Of a stretch of 64,000 nt of DNA, positions 46,166-55,815 are shown piece after piece; position 1 is the stretch's first letter; every line of letters begins with the position of its first letter. The notes below the pieces were generated by a model. The model was not told where the DNA came from. It did no database searches and worked only from the letters and a program-made list of their open reading frames with translations. Origin of the DNA: Brachionus manjavacas (taxonomy: Eukaryota; Rotifera; Eurotatoria; Ploima; Brachionidae); the NCBI GenBank assembly GCA_019054805.1, contig JAHQIY010000012.1:620001-684000 (forward strand), given 5' to 3'. The position numbers and the translations under genes are program-made.

Positions 46166-46696
46166 TTAATTTAATTGTCATTGTGTATCTTCCACTTTTA
46201 TATTAATGACTTGGTTACACTTTTAAAATCATGTTTTTCAATTTGAATGAGATTTAAAATATCATTTCTTAAAGATTCTCTAATTTTTTGTATAGCTATC
46301 GGGTGTAAAAATTTAGCTATCATTAATTAATTTTATTTACTAGTAGTTAAAAAAAATTACTAGCAGAAAGAAATAGATCTCAATAAGGACGTTATTTCTT
46401 CCGAAATAGATCTCAATAATGCACAGAAACAATATTGAATTTAACATACTTGGTTATTTTTAAATTTAAAATCTGTAAAAGTCTGCAAAAAATTACTCAA
46501 ACTCAGTTACGTTTATAAACATTTTTTTCTTTTTTTTTTGCTGCTCATTCAGCAATCAATCACATCAGTTGTCATTGTGTGCCTTATCAGCACACTCACT
46601 GGCTAGCCAGCTACAGTCAAAACTACTACTATTACTAGTTAGACAATTGTTTTGACATGGAGGTATTTTTTTGCTGATAGGCTTTGGAATGATCGC
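46166..46696. other. Intron sequence with a short direct repeat
   Basis: AAATAGATCTCAATAA occurs twice (near 46370 and 46405), separated by about 17 bp. No coding or element ends otherwise. Confidence 0.45.
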
Positions 46697-47950
46697 TCAG
46701 ACAATTAATAAGCTGAAGTATGTACTACTATGTTTGAAGTGTTTAAAGAAAATAATCTTATGTTTTTGATAAATTTGCTCTATTTTTTCAATACGCAGTG
46801 ACTCTAAAACAGGTTTCATTCTTGCGAATCTCTTTATTCCAAATGTCCGTTTGAGAAGAAGATTTTTTCTTGTTTCCAATTCAATAAGCTTCTTTTCTCC
46901 AATATAGATTAAGTCCAAAAGATGTCAAAGAATAGATTGACAGAATTGTTTATATTAGATGATAATCAGGTAAGGACTACTTTGTCTCGGCTTGCAACCC
47001 ATTCCGTCAAGGCATATTTTAACTTTTTTCCACTTTTCTTCAACAAAGACATCGACATAATTTCTATCGCCAATGGGTAAACCTAAATATACGATGCTTT
47101 TAACAAACTGAATTTCCTTACCATTCATCATGAATTTTTGTAGGTTACTGACATTGTTCTTTTGTACAATTAGTGCCATTGATTTAGTAGGGTTGAAGTC
47201 AATTTTCCATGTTATTGTATAAAAAGAACAAATTTCTAAGAGTTTCTCACAATGGTCAAATGATAGTGAAATTGTAATTATATCATCACAGTATGCAATC
47301 ACTGAAAGGTTCATTTCATATAAAGAAGCTACAAGATTTAAATCGGGAACATATCGATCCATAGAAAATTATTACATAGAAAATTATCTCATAGAAAAAA
47401 GTCCATAGAAATTTTATAGTAGAAAATTAACATATTTTTTTTTTATTGTAATTCTTTTTCAAAACATATTCTAATCATGTTTTATTTTTTTTGATACTTT
47501 TGCATGTAATAGATCTAAATAAATTCAAAAACAATTAAGCCAAAAAAAATTTTTTTCTATTTATTCTCAAAAAATCTAAAAAAATTAATTGAAAATTAAC
47601 ATAGAAAAAAATACATACAAAATATATTTATTAATCTTTAAAGTATATTTTAAATAATAAAAAATTATAAAAATAGAGAAAAAAAAAAAAAAAATTATAA
47701 TAGAGTGCCTTAAAGGCACTATATCGGGAACATATCGATCCATATAAAAAAGGCACTATATCGATCAGTTAATTCAATTAATAAGTCATTGATGAAATAA
47801 TTGAATAAATATGGAGATAAAATACCTCCTTGTTTAACTCCTTCACATGTTTCTATAATTTCACTTACTTCAATTTGATATTTTATTTTGAAATACTTTA
47901 GTAACTATATAGTATGCGCCAAATCGCATCAGGTATTTTTCCAATCAATT
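46697..47950 (-). pseudogene. LINE-delta reverse transcriptase relic
   Basis: Minus strand, from about 47950: DAIWRILYSY-like pieces, then a diverged GVKQGGILSPYLFN and FINDLLIELTDRY. After an insertion, VPDLNLVASLYEMNLSVIAY with CDDIITISL (catalytic C-D-D), KIDFNPTKSMALI and IVYLGLPIGDRNYVDVF. The C-terminal LLLKRTFGIKRFARMKPVLE follows. The relatives at 60571-61500 share YLGLPIGDGNFVNDF. It is broken by a 398-bp insertion and by stops. Confidence 0.72.
47360..47757. mobile_element. 398-bp insertion in LINE-delta with 9-bp target repeat
   Basis: The RT frame is split, and ATATCGATC is present at both borders (47351-47359, 47758-47766); removing the insert restores DLLIELTDRYVPDLN. The insert begins with repeated CATAGAAAA motifs. 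Near its right end it carries GTGCCTTAAAGGCAC (47705-47719) and a second 22-bp copy of target sequence (47723-47744, identical to 47342-47363). A repeated AAAGGCACTATATCG brackets that copy. The element type is unknown. Confidence 0.6.
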
Positions 47951-48308
47951 TGTAAAATTTAAATTTAAATTTTTTTATAAAATGTTTTTGTTTCATCTAC
48001 AAAATAATCTGCGGATATATTTAATTTTTTTTTTTACTTTTCATATCCAGAAACTACTTTAATTTTTAATTAAAAAAATAGTTTGTTTGTTATTTTCAAC
48101 TTTGAATTATAATTTATTTACTTGATAAATGATTAAAAGGATTTGAATCCATTTTCATCAAAAAAATCGACAAAAATTTTCTTTCTCTTTTATTTATAAT
48201 TTTGAAAAAATTAAATGTAAAAAAAACAAAATATTATCAATTATCCAACTGGTTTAAAAGTCCGGCTTTTAAAATCAAATATTTTGTTCTAAAAATTTTC
48301 TAAATAAG

Positions 48309-49071
48309 ATGGATTTTTCACTACACGGGCTGCATATTCAGTGCATTTGTTATGTATTTCATAGGATGTTTGAGCATCTATTTATTGGTGGCGATTTCAA
48401 TTGAAAGGTTTAACTAAAATTTATCAAATTAAAATTAAAAATTAAATTTCAGGTATCAAATTACAAAAAATCCACTTGGAAATTCAAAAAACAAAATTCA
48501 ATCAACTTATTTATTAATTTTGATTTGCGTCCTTGTTGCTTTAGTTTGGTCAGTGTTGCCAATGATGGGTTGGTCTTACTATTCACTAGAAGGCGCACTT
48601 ACATCGTGTAGTGTTGAGTGGAAAGACAGGAGCCTAAATGTTGTGAGCTATAATGTAACTGTATTTTTGTTTGTGTACTTTGTTCCATTAATGACAATCA
48701 TTCTGGTCAATTTTAAATTGATATTCATGATTCGGGGCCTTCAACAGATGCTGAAAAAAAAGAATAACATGGAGGGTCGTCGCATTATCATTGAAAGAAA
48801 TGCAACTGTTGCAATGATTTTTACAATAATTGGTTTTATTATATCATGGACGCCGTATGCCATTACGTCCATGTACACGGCTTTTATTAACCCATCGGGA
48901 GTGTCGCCTTTAGTCTCAACTATGCCTTCGCTATTTGCCAAGTCGTCTATGCTTTGGCCTTCAGTTTTGTATATGTTCTCCAACTCTAATATCAAAAACC
49001 TTGTGTTGAAATTGTTCAAAATTAAAAAAAAGAAGCGAACTAATTCATGTAATTATTGGGAGGTGTTTTAG
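48309..49071 (+). CDS. Opsin, exons 2-3 (TM3 to C-terminus)
   Basis: A light-sensing G-protein-coupled receptor. Exon 2 (48309-48407) encodes TM3 with the disulfide Cys (FHYTGCIFSAF) and SIYLLVAISIE. A 45-bp intron (48408-48452) splits the DRY-equivalent E-R-Y, and exon 3 (48453-49071) finishes the gene. Visible are TM4 (VWSVLPMMGWSYY), extracellular loop 2 with LTSCSVEW and SYNVT, TM5, TM6 (IIGFIISWTPYAITSM) and TM7 with FAKSS. Lys281 in FAKSS is the retinal Schiff-base lysine that defines opsins. The usual NPxxY is replaced by WPSVLY. The tail is short and basic. CSVEW and TM5-TM6 resemble ciliary-opsin or xenopsin types, but the class is inferred. Donor GTTTAA of intron 2 is weak. Confidence 0.88.
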
Positions 49072-49705
49072 ATAAAAAATAATTCATTTTTTTTTCAAGG
49101 TAACAGAAATAGAGGAGTGATCAAATTGAACAAAAAAAAATTTATTGAATCGAATTTTAGATAATTTAAAAATTTTACAGTTTTCATTAAATTATTTAAA
49201 TAAAAGATTACATTTTTTTAGTTATTAAAATTTTCGATTAAACAGTGATGACCCAGTCACTAAGAAAACGATGATTAATCGATGAAAATTGATAGATGAA
49301 TCGTTAATGAGTTAGGAACCATTTCATCTAGATTCACCGATGAAAATTTTTTTTAATACATCATAATTTATTTTATTATTAAATGATAGCTTTTTAATTT
49401 TTCAAATAAGTTAATAATAGGCAAAAATTTAATAAGTTTTTTTCTCAACTGATTTTTAACTGAAAATTAATTTTGACGCTTGATTAGGGTGAACATTAAT
49501 TTACATTTTTCTCAATAGAAAGACTTTAATTTCTTTTTGAATAAGTTGCTCATTAAATTTAAAATTACTTAATAGCCCTTTAACTAGACAAAAAGTAGCT
49601 TGAGCAAATTTGAAATTAAAGAATATTATAAGCAATCCAATTATATAAATAACGTCTTTTGTTAAGAGCTGATACACTGATAAATAATTGAACATGAATT
49701 ATCAC
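49072..49705. other. Opsin 3' flank
   Basis: AATAAT/AATTCA-rich sequence follows the stop. Short repeats of a CGATGA motif occur at 49265-49345. A 64-codon minus frame at 49501-49695 has no recognisable family. Confidence 0.4.
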
Positions 49706-49772
49706 TAAATATCGGCTTATTTATTTATTTATTTATTGTTAAATTAACCACCATTGAAGGAGAAAGAGAATA

Positions 49773-50430
49773 TATGTCGTATAGAATAAGAAAAATTAAT
49801 TATTTAGCTAAAATTACAATCATTTAAGTAAAAAAATAACCAATGTTCTAATTTAAGTAAAATAATCAATTCAACCTTTTTATTTAGCTAAATTATATTT
49901 TTTAAGTTAAATTAAAATGAATTAAGAAAAATAGATTTATTAAAAAAAAATTGACAATCATAAAATGTTCAAATTCAAAAACAATTCAAAAACAAACTTT
50001 ATTTTTTATTTACACATTCATTGCTAGTTTTATTTCTATGGCATTTTGAATTGCAATAAAGTAATAAGTTTTTGGATCTTTAGTGTTCGGATTTAGCTTT
50101 TCTCTTAAAATTGTATCGATTTTATCTTGAACCTAAGCCTTCGAATAAACTTTTCTTGAATTAGGAAATTGTTTTTTAATCAATTCGTAAAAGGCCTCTT
50201 TGTGATTATATTCGGACATTTTTCAAAAAGAAAATAAAAGAATAATTTTTAAATTTGTAAGTTTTATTTGTTTCATTTCGATTTAAGTTAAGTACATAAA
50301 ATTATATTAAATTAAGTTTAACTCATCTTTGATTAAAGTTAAATAATAATCAGTTTTCCTATTCTAGTAAAATTGCTTTTTTTATTTAATTTTAGCTAAA
50401 TAATTAATTTTGCTTATTCTATACGACATA
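49773..50430. mobile_element. TIR element with TATGTCGTATAG ends
   Basis: The outer about 45 bp are almost perfect inverted repeats, starting TATGTCGTATAGAATAAG and continuing AATTAATTATTTAGCTAAAA. TA flanks both sides (49771-49772, 50431-50432), though the ATATAT context makes the exact border uncertain. Repeated AAGTTAAAT/TTTAAGTAAAA motifs fill the subterminal parts. It encloses the small frame at 50010-50219. Confidence 0.7.
50010..50219 (-). pseudogene. Small ORF inside TIR element, one internal stop
   Basis: ATG at 50219 opens MSEYNHKEAFYELIKKQF, PNSRKVYSKA, then TAG, then VQDKIDTILREKLNPNTKD and YYFIAIQNAIEIKL to TAA 50010. The 69-residue composition is helical and protein-like. No family was recognised; it may be the N-terminus of the transposase of the parent element. 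Confidence 0.45.
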
Positions 50431-50565
50431 TATTAAAAAAAAAGTTAAATATATAAAAAAGGTAAAAAAAACTAATCACCAATATTTGTTCCACTTGAAC
50501 TACCAAATGACTTAGTTAAATTAATAAGTAGCGTAAAGTACTTGTTATAGTAAATATCGGCTTAT

Positions 50566-52532
50566 AGAATTATTGGATGTATCAGCTTCATCTTTTTCGG
50601 CTATTAGACTAAGGCATTCTTCTAAACTGGCTGATTTTATAATTTTCGTTATTTTTTTCTCATTATTTCGGTAATTTACGAATTTTTAGGCAATATCTAA
50701 ATAAATATAAATTCAAATTATATTATTGGCTATTTAAGAATAAAAATAATGAGCAATTTTTCTTCGAATCTTTTTAAAGAAATCCTGAATTTTTTTACAA
50801 ATAAAATTTGATGTCAACTAACTAAGTTTGTTTCTTTTAAATTAAATTTGAAAAACTCAATATTCTCATGATCAGTTCTATTGAAAGGGAAAGTCAAAAA
50901 TTAAACATCATGTTTAATTTTTGATCTATATTCAGTCTTTTTAGTAAATTTAAAAGCAAAATGAAAAATTTCTAGGAATTCAATTTCAAGGTTAATCAAC
51001 AGGCAAGTGCCCATGCCTCATGAGACCGATTAACATTTCATTTTTTTAAACTCATTATTAATAAAAATATAAAATGTTAAAATAAAAATACATAAAATTA
51101 TAAAAAAAATTGATTAGAGTTATTGATTTAATAGTCATTTGAAAAAATTTAACAACAAGCTATTTAAGTTAAATAATTCAAATTTAGAAACAAAATCTGT
51201 GTAAATTAAATTTATGCTATTGAAATTTGAAAGCTTAAACGTTGAAAACTTCAAGATTGATCTCTTAATCACAAAGCAATTTATTAATCTTGAATAAAAT
51301 GAATAAAAATGTACTAATTTTTACGTAAATTTTTGTAAAAAAAGGTAAAATATGGTAAAAAAAAGTAACTTTTGGTAAAATTTGATTTATTAAATAGAAA
51401 ATAATTTTTTCAAAATTTATTAGAAAATAATAAAAAATTCAAAAAATCGGGCTTTTTATTGGCATTTTCATTTTTAACAATTTTAACAATTAATATACGT
51501 AAAATTACGTACAAATATGTGTCTGTATTCAAAATTGAATTATTAAAAATTTTATAAGAAAGATTTATTTACAAAATTTTAATTTTAGTATTAGCTTTAA
51601 GGAAATTTTTAATTTGTTTCAAATTTTTAATTGATCAAACTATCCAAAAATAAGTCAAGTCAAAAATTTTTTTTTAAATAAAAGTAAAGTATATTTAAAA
51701 AATATTAAAAAATAAATTAATCAAATAGCAAAGCTTTCGTGCTTTTTTTAGATCAATGGCTTTATATAATTTGCTGGAAATCACAAACTTGAAACAAATA
51801 GCGAACACAATATTTTTTTCAATTTGTAAGAGTGACAAAAACTGATTAGAAAAAATCACTTCCTTCAATTTATTTTTACTTAATGGTATATTGATTTCAT
51901 GGGAAGAAAGAAAGCTGCCACGAAGGGAAATATTAAATATTAAGTCTTAAAAAATTTTATACTTTAATTTGAAAAGTCAGTTTGAATTATAAGTTTAGTA
52001 TTTTTAGAATTTTATTTTAAGATCTGAATGAAGGAAATTTTTTATTTTTTTTTAATTAAAAATAGTTTATATTTTAATAAATAATAGCTGTGCAAACTAA
52101 AGTATTCACTTGGTTGTTCTAATCTTCAAAATTTGTAATTTTTACATGAAATTTTTTTTTTTTTATAAATTTATATTAGTAAAAAGGATAAGTAATTAGA
52201 CTAATTGAAAATCATTTGGTCATATTCCTTTAAATAAACAATGAAAAAAGCATTAAAAAATTTTTATCAACTTAACGACTGAAGTAAGTTTTAATAGAAT
52301 GTTTTTTCCCTAGAATGTTCTAGAAACCGCAGGTTTTCAATACCTAATATTTATCTAAATTTTCTCTCAGACGTTTTATTATTTAATAATCTAATTTTCT
52401 TTAATTTCGCAAGGTAAAAATTAAATATCAAATGAAAAAAATTAGTTCTTAAGCTGTCGAAATTAAATTATTAGCCTCCTGCCATATTTAAGCGTCTCCG
52501 TAAACACAGGAGTAGTTAATTACTTTTGTTCT
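50566..52532. other. Intergenic, nothing recognised
   Basis: Nearly 2 kb of AT-rich DNA. Short inverted motifs with ACGTAA (51318 and 51495) and GGTAAAA repeats near 51340-51380 hint at an old MITE, but the ends could not be defined. Confidence 0.4.
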
Positions 52533-52640
52533 TGATATATTTAGTAAGGAGATCTTTTATATAAATCGAAGTTAGTAATGGACTTAATACTGCACCTTGT
52601 GGGACCCCTTTTTTTATGGCATATAATTATTACCTGTGTT
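52533..52640 (-). pseudogene. RT relic, part 2 (GVPQG block)
   Basis: Minus strand reads NTGNNYMP, then IKKGVPQGAVLSPLL and SIYIKDLL, the RT palm entry. It continues the relic found at 55270-55430 and is separated from it by MULE2. Confidence 0.7.
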
Positions 52641-52648
52641 TATTTTAA

Positions 52649-55260
52649 GCAAAAAAAAAACTATAATACTGAATTTAGAACAAATTTATTTATTTAATAT
52701 TATTTTTTAGAAAAAAGTAACACAAATTAACTAATTAGAACAAAAAAATAAAAATATAATCAAAATATATTTTTTAAATACAAAAAAATACTTAATTTAT
52801 TTTTTTTTTGTTTTTTGATCCGGCTGGTCTTCCGCGCTTATTTTTCGGTAATTTTTCAATAACTTCAACACTACTTTTTTTTGCCAATGGCTCGGCTATC
52901 TCTTCTGTTTCAGAATCTTCGCAACTACTGATCCCTATTTTATTGATTGCTTGAGTTTCATTTGGCTGTTTTGTCAATGCTTTTGCTGTAAGCTTCGGAC
53001 GACCTGCACGTCTTTTTCTTTCAAGAGGAATGTTCATCGCAATATCTTTGAAGTTACAGAGTTCTTAAATAAAAAAAATTAGATATTAATATTAAAAAAA
53101 ATTTAAAATACTTACTTATTCGAGAGCTTATGGCAATCACATGATCACATTTGTAGTTTTTCAACCACCCACCGCAATTGCATCTACTCAATTCCCATTC
53201 TTCTTGGTTGATATCTACTACATGGAATGAATTGATAAAATCAATAAAATCATCGAATTTAGATATTGTCTCAAAACTTTGACTGGCGTAACGCTTTGCT
53301 TCACAGTTTTCCATTATTAATTGCTCTTTTGATGGAATATAATATTTGCCCTCAATTTTCAAAACTCGTTTATCTAGCCGTTGCCACTTGTAAGCATCTG
53401 TCCAATCCTGCGTTGTTATTACTGGCTTAGCATAGAATTCCAAATAATTCGAGTTTTCGACTTCAGTTAGTTCACCGACTGATTCAATTACGGAGACTTT
53501 TGAGTGCTTGTTTGACCATTTAGACACTAAGTTGAACATTTCTTGTAGGCATTGCTTTAACGGTAATCTCTTGCGTAAACGGCCGTTGTGATAATCTTTT
53601 ATAGCACGATGAGATGACTCTAGACCATTGCTTATACTTGGCTTTCCTGTTAAATAACCTTCAAACCATCCGTTTCTACCTTCAACGCACCATTGTCTGT
53701 TAAAATATTCCAAAAATTCTGTAACTTTCTGATCATTGATTGCCTTCCACTTTTCTTGTAACAGTTGAATTGATTTGTCAAACTTCTCTTTTGTATCAAC
53801 AACTTGAATAGCCAAAATATATCGTCGAATTTTTTGTCTTAATGTCAATTCGATACGATTTAATTCACTATCAATATTTCGTATAACATGTGCCCAGTAA
53901 TTCACACGCTAAAAAAAATTGATTAATATAATTATAAGAATTATTTAAAAATTACGAAAATTACCTTTTTCAAACTAAAAACATCTTTAAAACCATTTGT
54001 TATTTCAGGTGCATTGTCTGCTATCAATGTATCAGGCTCGTATTCGACTCCTTCAACATTTTCGACTGTTTTCTTGACTGTTCTGAAAATGAACGCAAAA
54101 TCCTCTTGTTTTTCGTATGTCGTTATTCCGATGCCGAAATGATGAAATTTTTTGTTATTGTCCGTTGTTCCAATTGTTAAAGACGGATACCCTTTCATAA
54201 ACAAGTTTGTATGTCGCATCCGCCAAAATATGTTTTGTTTTAACTGCTAAGCTCATAAGTCTCTTTGTCGTTATAAACAATCTAAACCATCTTTTTTCGA
54301 TGTTTGGAGCGTCATATTCATATCCTGCTATGAACGGTTGGTCAACATCTAAGGGCATTTGTAATCTTGGGGTAACAAAATCGACCAATTCACTCATTGT
54401 CATGCTTTTGGATCCATGCTGATTACGTCTCAAATTTGATAAAAAGTTATTAAGTTGGTCAATGCTCGGACACTCGATTCTTTCTTCTTGTAACATGTCG
54501 ATGATTGTAGCTGGCTTTATATCTTAAAAGCAATCTTTAATGAAAATTTAAAAAAACTTGTTTTTACAAAAATACTTACTCATTTTCTCGTATTCTATAA
54601 TCTTGCTTCTTGCTGGTTCTCTAATTACTGAGTATTTTTTCCGTGACTCCCAATCACTGTGCTCATGATTCTCTCTAGTCATTTCTATCATGACTGCGTC
54701 GTTGCTTTCCAAATAGGGGACAATTTTAAGTCGAATAGTACATTTTGTACATTGATACCATATTACATCTGCTTGCAATGTTTCGGTCGCTCTTTTTATA
54801 GTCCAGTTATTTCCTTCAAATTCTCGATCTAGGCATTCTTTAGCATTCTCCAAAGAAAGAAAACTACAGAAAGGAAAATAAGTTTTACCTTTTCCTCTTG
54901 TTTTTCTCTTTGAATTAGGTTCAAAAACCTGATCTTGAGAAATGTTATTGGGGATTTCTTCGATTAAGGACATTTTTTTAAATTTTGGATTTATGGGATA
55001 AGGTTACATTTGTATATAAATGGTGAAGAGTTTATTTGATAAAAGAAGCAAGAAAGATAAAAAGCGGAAATTTTTATTGAACATTATCAGATTAATTAAT
55101 ATTTAATTTTTGTTTTTTTTTGTTGTAAAAAGTTTCATTTCAATCAATTATGTATTAACAAATTAGAAAAGTGATAAATTTAAACGTAATTGACATTAAT
55201 TACAAAAATAAAATAAAATGTTTTTTATTTCCAAATTCAGTATTATAGTTATTTGATTAC
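52649..55260 (-). mobile_element. MULE2, Mutator-like DNA transposon
   Basis: Inverted ends share CTATAATACTGAATTT (52661-52676 and the inverse at 55233-55248). Extending to G/C borders gives flanking 9-mers TTATTTTAA and ATATTTTAG, which agree at 7 of 9 positions, so the duplication is degenerate and the border tentative. It contains one complete transposase gene with a single frameshift. It interrupts an old LINE RT. Confidence 0.75.
52792..54973 (-). CDS. MULE2 transposase, four exons (one frameshift)
   Basis: Exons are 54973-54580, 54522-53965, 53908-53116 and 53063-52792, with introns of 57, 56 and 52 bp, all GT-AG. N-terminal WRKY/FLYWCH-like zinc domain (VIWYQCTKC, LKIVPYLE, ENHEHSDW). 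Exon 2 has IKPATIIDML and the first catalytic block ILADATYKLVYE. There one extra A in GAAAGGG shifts the frame into GYPSLTIGTTDNNKKFHHFG, with the second block PDTLIADNAPEITNGF. Exon 3 has RVNYWAHVIRN, the Glu region (NGLESSHRAIKDYH) and a SWIM finger (CNCGGWLKNYKCDHVIAISS). Exon 4 has two AT-hook-like motifs (AGRPKL, RGRPAGSKNKKK). All catalytic and zinc residues are present; only the frameshift near 54205 blocks expression. Homologous to MULE1. Confidence 0.9.
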
Positions 55261-55269
55261 ATATTTTAG

Positions 55270-55430
55270 TTATTAAAATATATTATACGCTTTTTTTTAT
55301 CGTAAAGTTGAAATTTACCATTTTCTAAAAATGCTCTTAGCCATAAAATAAGATCAATCGGGATTTTCATTTTGATCATTTTAAAAAGAAGGCGTTAATG
55401 CCAAACATTTTCGAGGTGTAGATCCAAATA
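55270..55430 (-). pseudogene. RT relic, part 1
   Basis: Minus strand reads VWH then RLLFKMIKMKIPIDLILWLR and AFLENGKFQLY, the RT block that normally precedes the GVPQG block. The next block is on the other side of MULE2 at 52617. Confidence 0.7.
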
Positions 55431-55815
55431 TCATCAACTAAATTAGCTTAATTTTATTAACTAGATTCAAAATGGCTATGATTAATTGAAATAAAAAATT
55501 ACTTAAAAATATTTCAAAATAGCAAGATTATTTTTAATGCAAATAAATTTAAAAAATGAAAAAAAATGCAGAGTTGTTCCTCAAGTCGCTATTTTTCAAG
55601 TCTTTCGACGACTTTAGATTTTTCAAGTCAACTATAAACTTGACTTTATTTTACTTTTTTCAGATTTTTTTAATGAATCTTACTACTTAAGATGATTTTT
55701 TTTATATAACAATGAAATAAAAGAATAATCGATCGCATTCATAATTTTATTTCAAAATTTTTATAGCTTAATTTTTTTTCTTAATTAATATTTATATTAA
55801 ACTAAAAAATTTAAT

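Larger units (their letters stand above)
37646..48308 (+). other. Opsin intron 1, 10.7 kb, transposon-filled
   Basis: Donor GTAAAA at 37646 and acceptor AAATAAG ending 48308. It contains a TA-flanked MITE, two LINE-alpha tails, copy D split by full-length copy A, another alpha tail and a LINE-delta RT. At 38040-38185 there is a protein-like relic (KKEEVDVEPDINNNYQESLF, TEELDIFSIDLFLTDVQK) with one internal stop and no known family. The other intron of the gene is only 45 bp. Confidence 0.8.
49721..50550 (-). mobile_element. Retrotransposed LINE fragment with 15-bp target duplication
   Basis: TAAATATCGGCTTAT is exactly repeated at 49706-49720 and 50551-50565. The insert starts on its left with a TTATTTATTTATTTATT tail and a palindrome GTTAAATTAAC (49738-49748), the layout of LINE 3' ends in this window. 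The far end (50450-50550) reads on the minus strand as a protein C-terminus (YFTLLINLTKSFGSSSGTN then stop). A TIR element lies inside (49773-50430). Confidence 0.75.
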
